Below are positions 5,778 to 6,141 of a stretch of 6,141 nucleotides of DNA, piece after piece. Position numbers and translations under genes: made by a program. The DNA comes from Chloroflexota bacterium (GTDB lineage: Bacteria; Chloroflexota; Dehalococcoidia; Lucifugimonadales; UBA3495), in assembly GCA_022562335.1 (NCBI GenBank), contig JADFPM010000164.1:1-6141 (forward strand), given 5' to 3'. Below the pieces are notes generated by a model. That model saw only the letters and a list, made by a program, of their open reading frames with translations. It was not told the origin of the DNA and ran no database searches. Within the stretch, counting starts at the first letter, position 1, and the number at the start of each line of letters is the position of its first letter.

Positions 5778-6058
5778 TGGTGTGCTAAAACTGAATAACT
5801 AAAGGCTGTGAAGGGGAGTAGTAGGCTTCCAGCGAGGCTAAAGAGAGCCGGGTAAGGTGAGAGCCGGCGCCGGTAGCGGAAGTTCGAATGGACCCCGGAG
5901 CCTCAGGCTGAACAGCGGTTTTGATCGGGCGCTGCTAGGCTGCGACGGTTGGGCATCGTTAAAGGCCTACGGCACAGGGACTGGGTAGACTTCGGTCCCT
6001 CCGCCGGGTGAGATATCGGTTTGGGTCCGTCTACCGTTTTGGACCGGAACCGGAAAAT

Positions 6059-6088
6059 AGGGTGGCAACACGGCTTAGGCCCGTCCCT
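6059..6088 (+). promoter_or_regulatory. T-box antiterminator
   Basis: Helix A1 is AGGG (6059-6062) with CCCU (6085-6088). The seven-base bulge UGGCAAC (6063-6069) holds the tRNA-binding UGGC. Helix A2 is ACGG (6070-6073) with CCGU (6081-6084), closed by a seven-base loop. Bases 6081-6088 are also the 5' arm of the terminator, so the two folds exclude each other. Uncharged tRNA-Trp should stabilise this form and allow read-through. The bulge differs from the commoner UGGNACC. Confidence 0.88.
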
Positions 6089-6107
6089 TGGGGGATGGGC
6101 TTTTTTT
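6079..6107 (+). terminator. Intrinsic terminator of the T-box leader
   Basis: A nine-pair stem, GCCCGTCCC (6079-6087) with GGGATGGGC (6092-6100, one G-U pair), has a four-base TTGG loop and is followed at once by seven T residues (6101-6107). It competes with the antiterminator for bases 6081-6088 and is the off-state when tRNA-Trp is charged. Confidence 0.95.
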
Positions 6108-6136
6108 ATTGGCCCGTAAGTTCGCTGGAGAAACCC

Positions 6137-6141
6137 GTGTC
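6137..6141 (+). CDS. Possible start of the T-box-controlled gene (only start codon and part of codon 2 visible)
   Basis: GGAG at 6127-6130 is followed six bases later by GTG at 6137, about 30 bases after the terminator T-run, which is a usual place for the first gene under a T-box. Only GTG-TC is visible, so nothing of the product can be read. From the Trp specifier the gene is likely tryptophanyl-tRNA synthetase or a tryptophan biosynthesis/uptake gene. The true start may lie further right. Confidence 0.3.

Larger units (their letters stand above)
5800..6107 (+). promoter_or_regulatory. T-box riboswitch, tryptophan specifier (UGG)
   Basis: A T-box leader senses the charging state of one tRNA and sets transcription of the downstream aminoacylation, biosynthesis or uptake gene. 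Stem I closes with AGGCU (5803-5807)/AGCCU (5899-5903), followed by a GUGAA/GG kink. Then come GGGG (5813-5816)/CCCC (5893-5896), the AGUA loop-E strand (5817-5820) opposite GAA (5886-5888), and GGCUUCC (5824-5830)/GGAAGUU (5878-5884). The distal end has AGAGAG (5842-5847) and the GCCGG/CCGGC stem with GGUGAGAG in its loop (5847-5868). The triplet directly after GAA is UGG (5889-5891), followed by the usual A: a Trp codon. Further hairpins lie at 5936-5969 (UAGGC/GCCUA) and 5970-6006 (CGGC...AGGGAC/GUCCCU...GCCG). The T-box core AGGGUGGCAACACGG starts at 6059. UGGC (6063-6066) would pair with a GCCA 3' end, and bacterial tRNA-Trp has discriminator G. The regulated gene is beyond 6141. Confidence 0.93.

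Noticed and set aside
5878..5885. Alternative T-box specifier GUU after the earlier GGAA
   Set aside because: Those bases pair with GGCUUCC (5824-5830) in Stem I; only the second GAA lies opposite the AGUA loop-E strand, which fixes UGG as the specifier.

Overview
The window is GC-rich bacterial DNA with uniformly GC-biased coding sequence. The mix of genes (MmgE/PrpD homologue, variant enoyl-CoA hydratase, SLC13/DASS permease, small zinc-ribbon/HTH protein, cupin), a T-box leader of the UGGCAAC type and a palindromic intergenic repeat fit an uncultured organo-heterotroph. Chloroflexota (Dehalococcoidia/SAR202-like) is my best guess, but this is inference from gene content and no marker gene fixes it. 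There are no rRNA, tRNA, CRISPR, transposase or phage genes in view.

Layout. The left half is on the minus strand: the 5' end of a quinone-oxidoreductase-type gene running off the left edge (166-1); a 335-base intergenic stretch with a REP-like inverted repeat and a 16-bp tandem repeat; a complete MmgE/PrpD gene (1851-502); and a small zinc-ribbon plus HTH gene (2471-2040). Transcription then diverges. The plus strand carries an enoyl-CoA hydratase/isomerase family gene (2753-3541) behind a good sigma70-like promoter, a DASS permease with a TTG start (3726-5159), and a cupin gene split by a one-base frameshift (5272-5735). The last ~400 bases are a T-box riboswitch with promoter, Stem I, specifier loop, antiterminator and intrinsic terminator. 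Its controlled gene lies just past the right edge. The specifier triplet reads UGG (Trp), and the antiterminator UGGC matches a tRNA with discriminator G, as tRNA-Trp has. The missing gene is therefore probably trpS or a tryptophan biosynthesis or transport gene.

How the genes may fit together. The permease (di-/tricarboxylate family), the hydratase-family protein and the MmgE/PrpD protein would suit uptake and CoA-linked breakdown of organic acids, but they are not one operon and the link is inference. Both enzyme-fold proteins appear to lack the usual catalytic residues of their families: both acid/base glutamates in the hydratase, and most of the His/Thr/Lys/Tyr set in MmgE/PrpD. They may therefore do something other than the textbook reactions. 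The zinc-ribbon/HTH gene is divergent to the hydratase gene and is a candidate local regulator.

The best-supported notable item is the Trp T-box. The most open questions are the two enzyme homologues with altered active sites and the frameshifted cupin. I see no clearly new multi-gene system such as a defence island.
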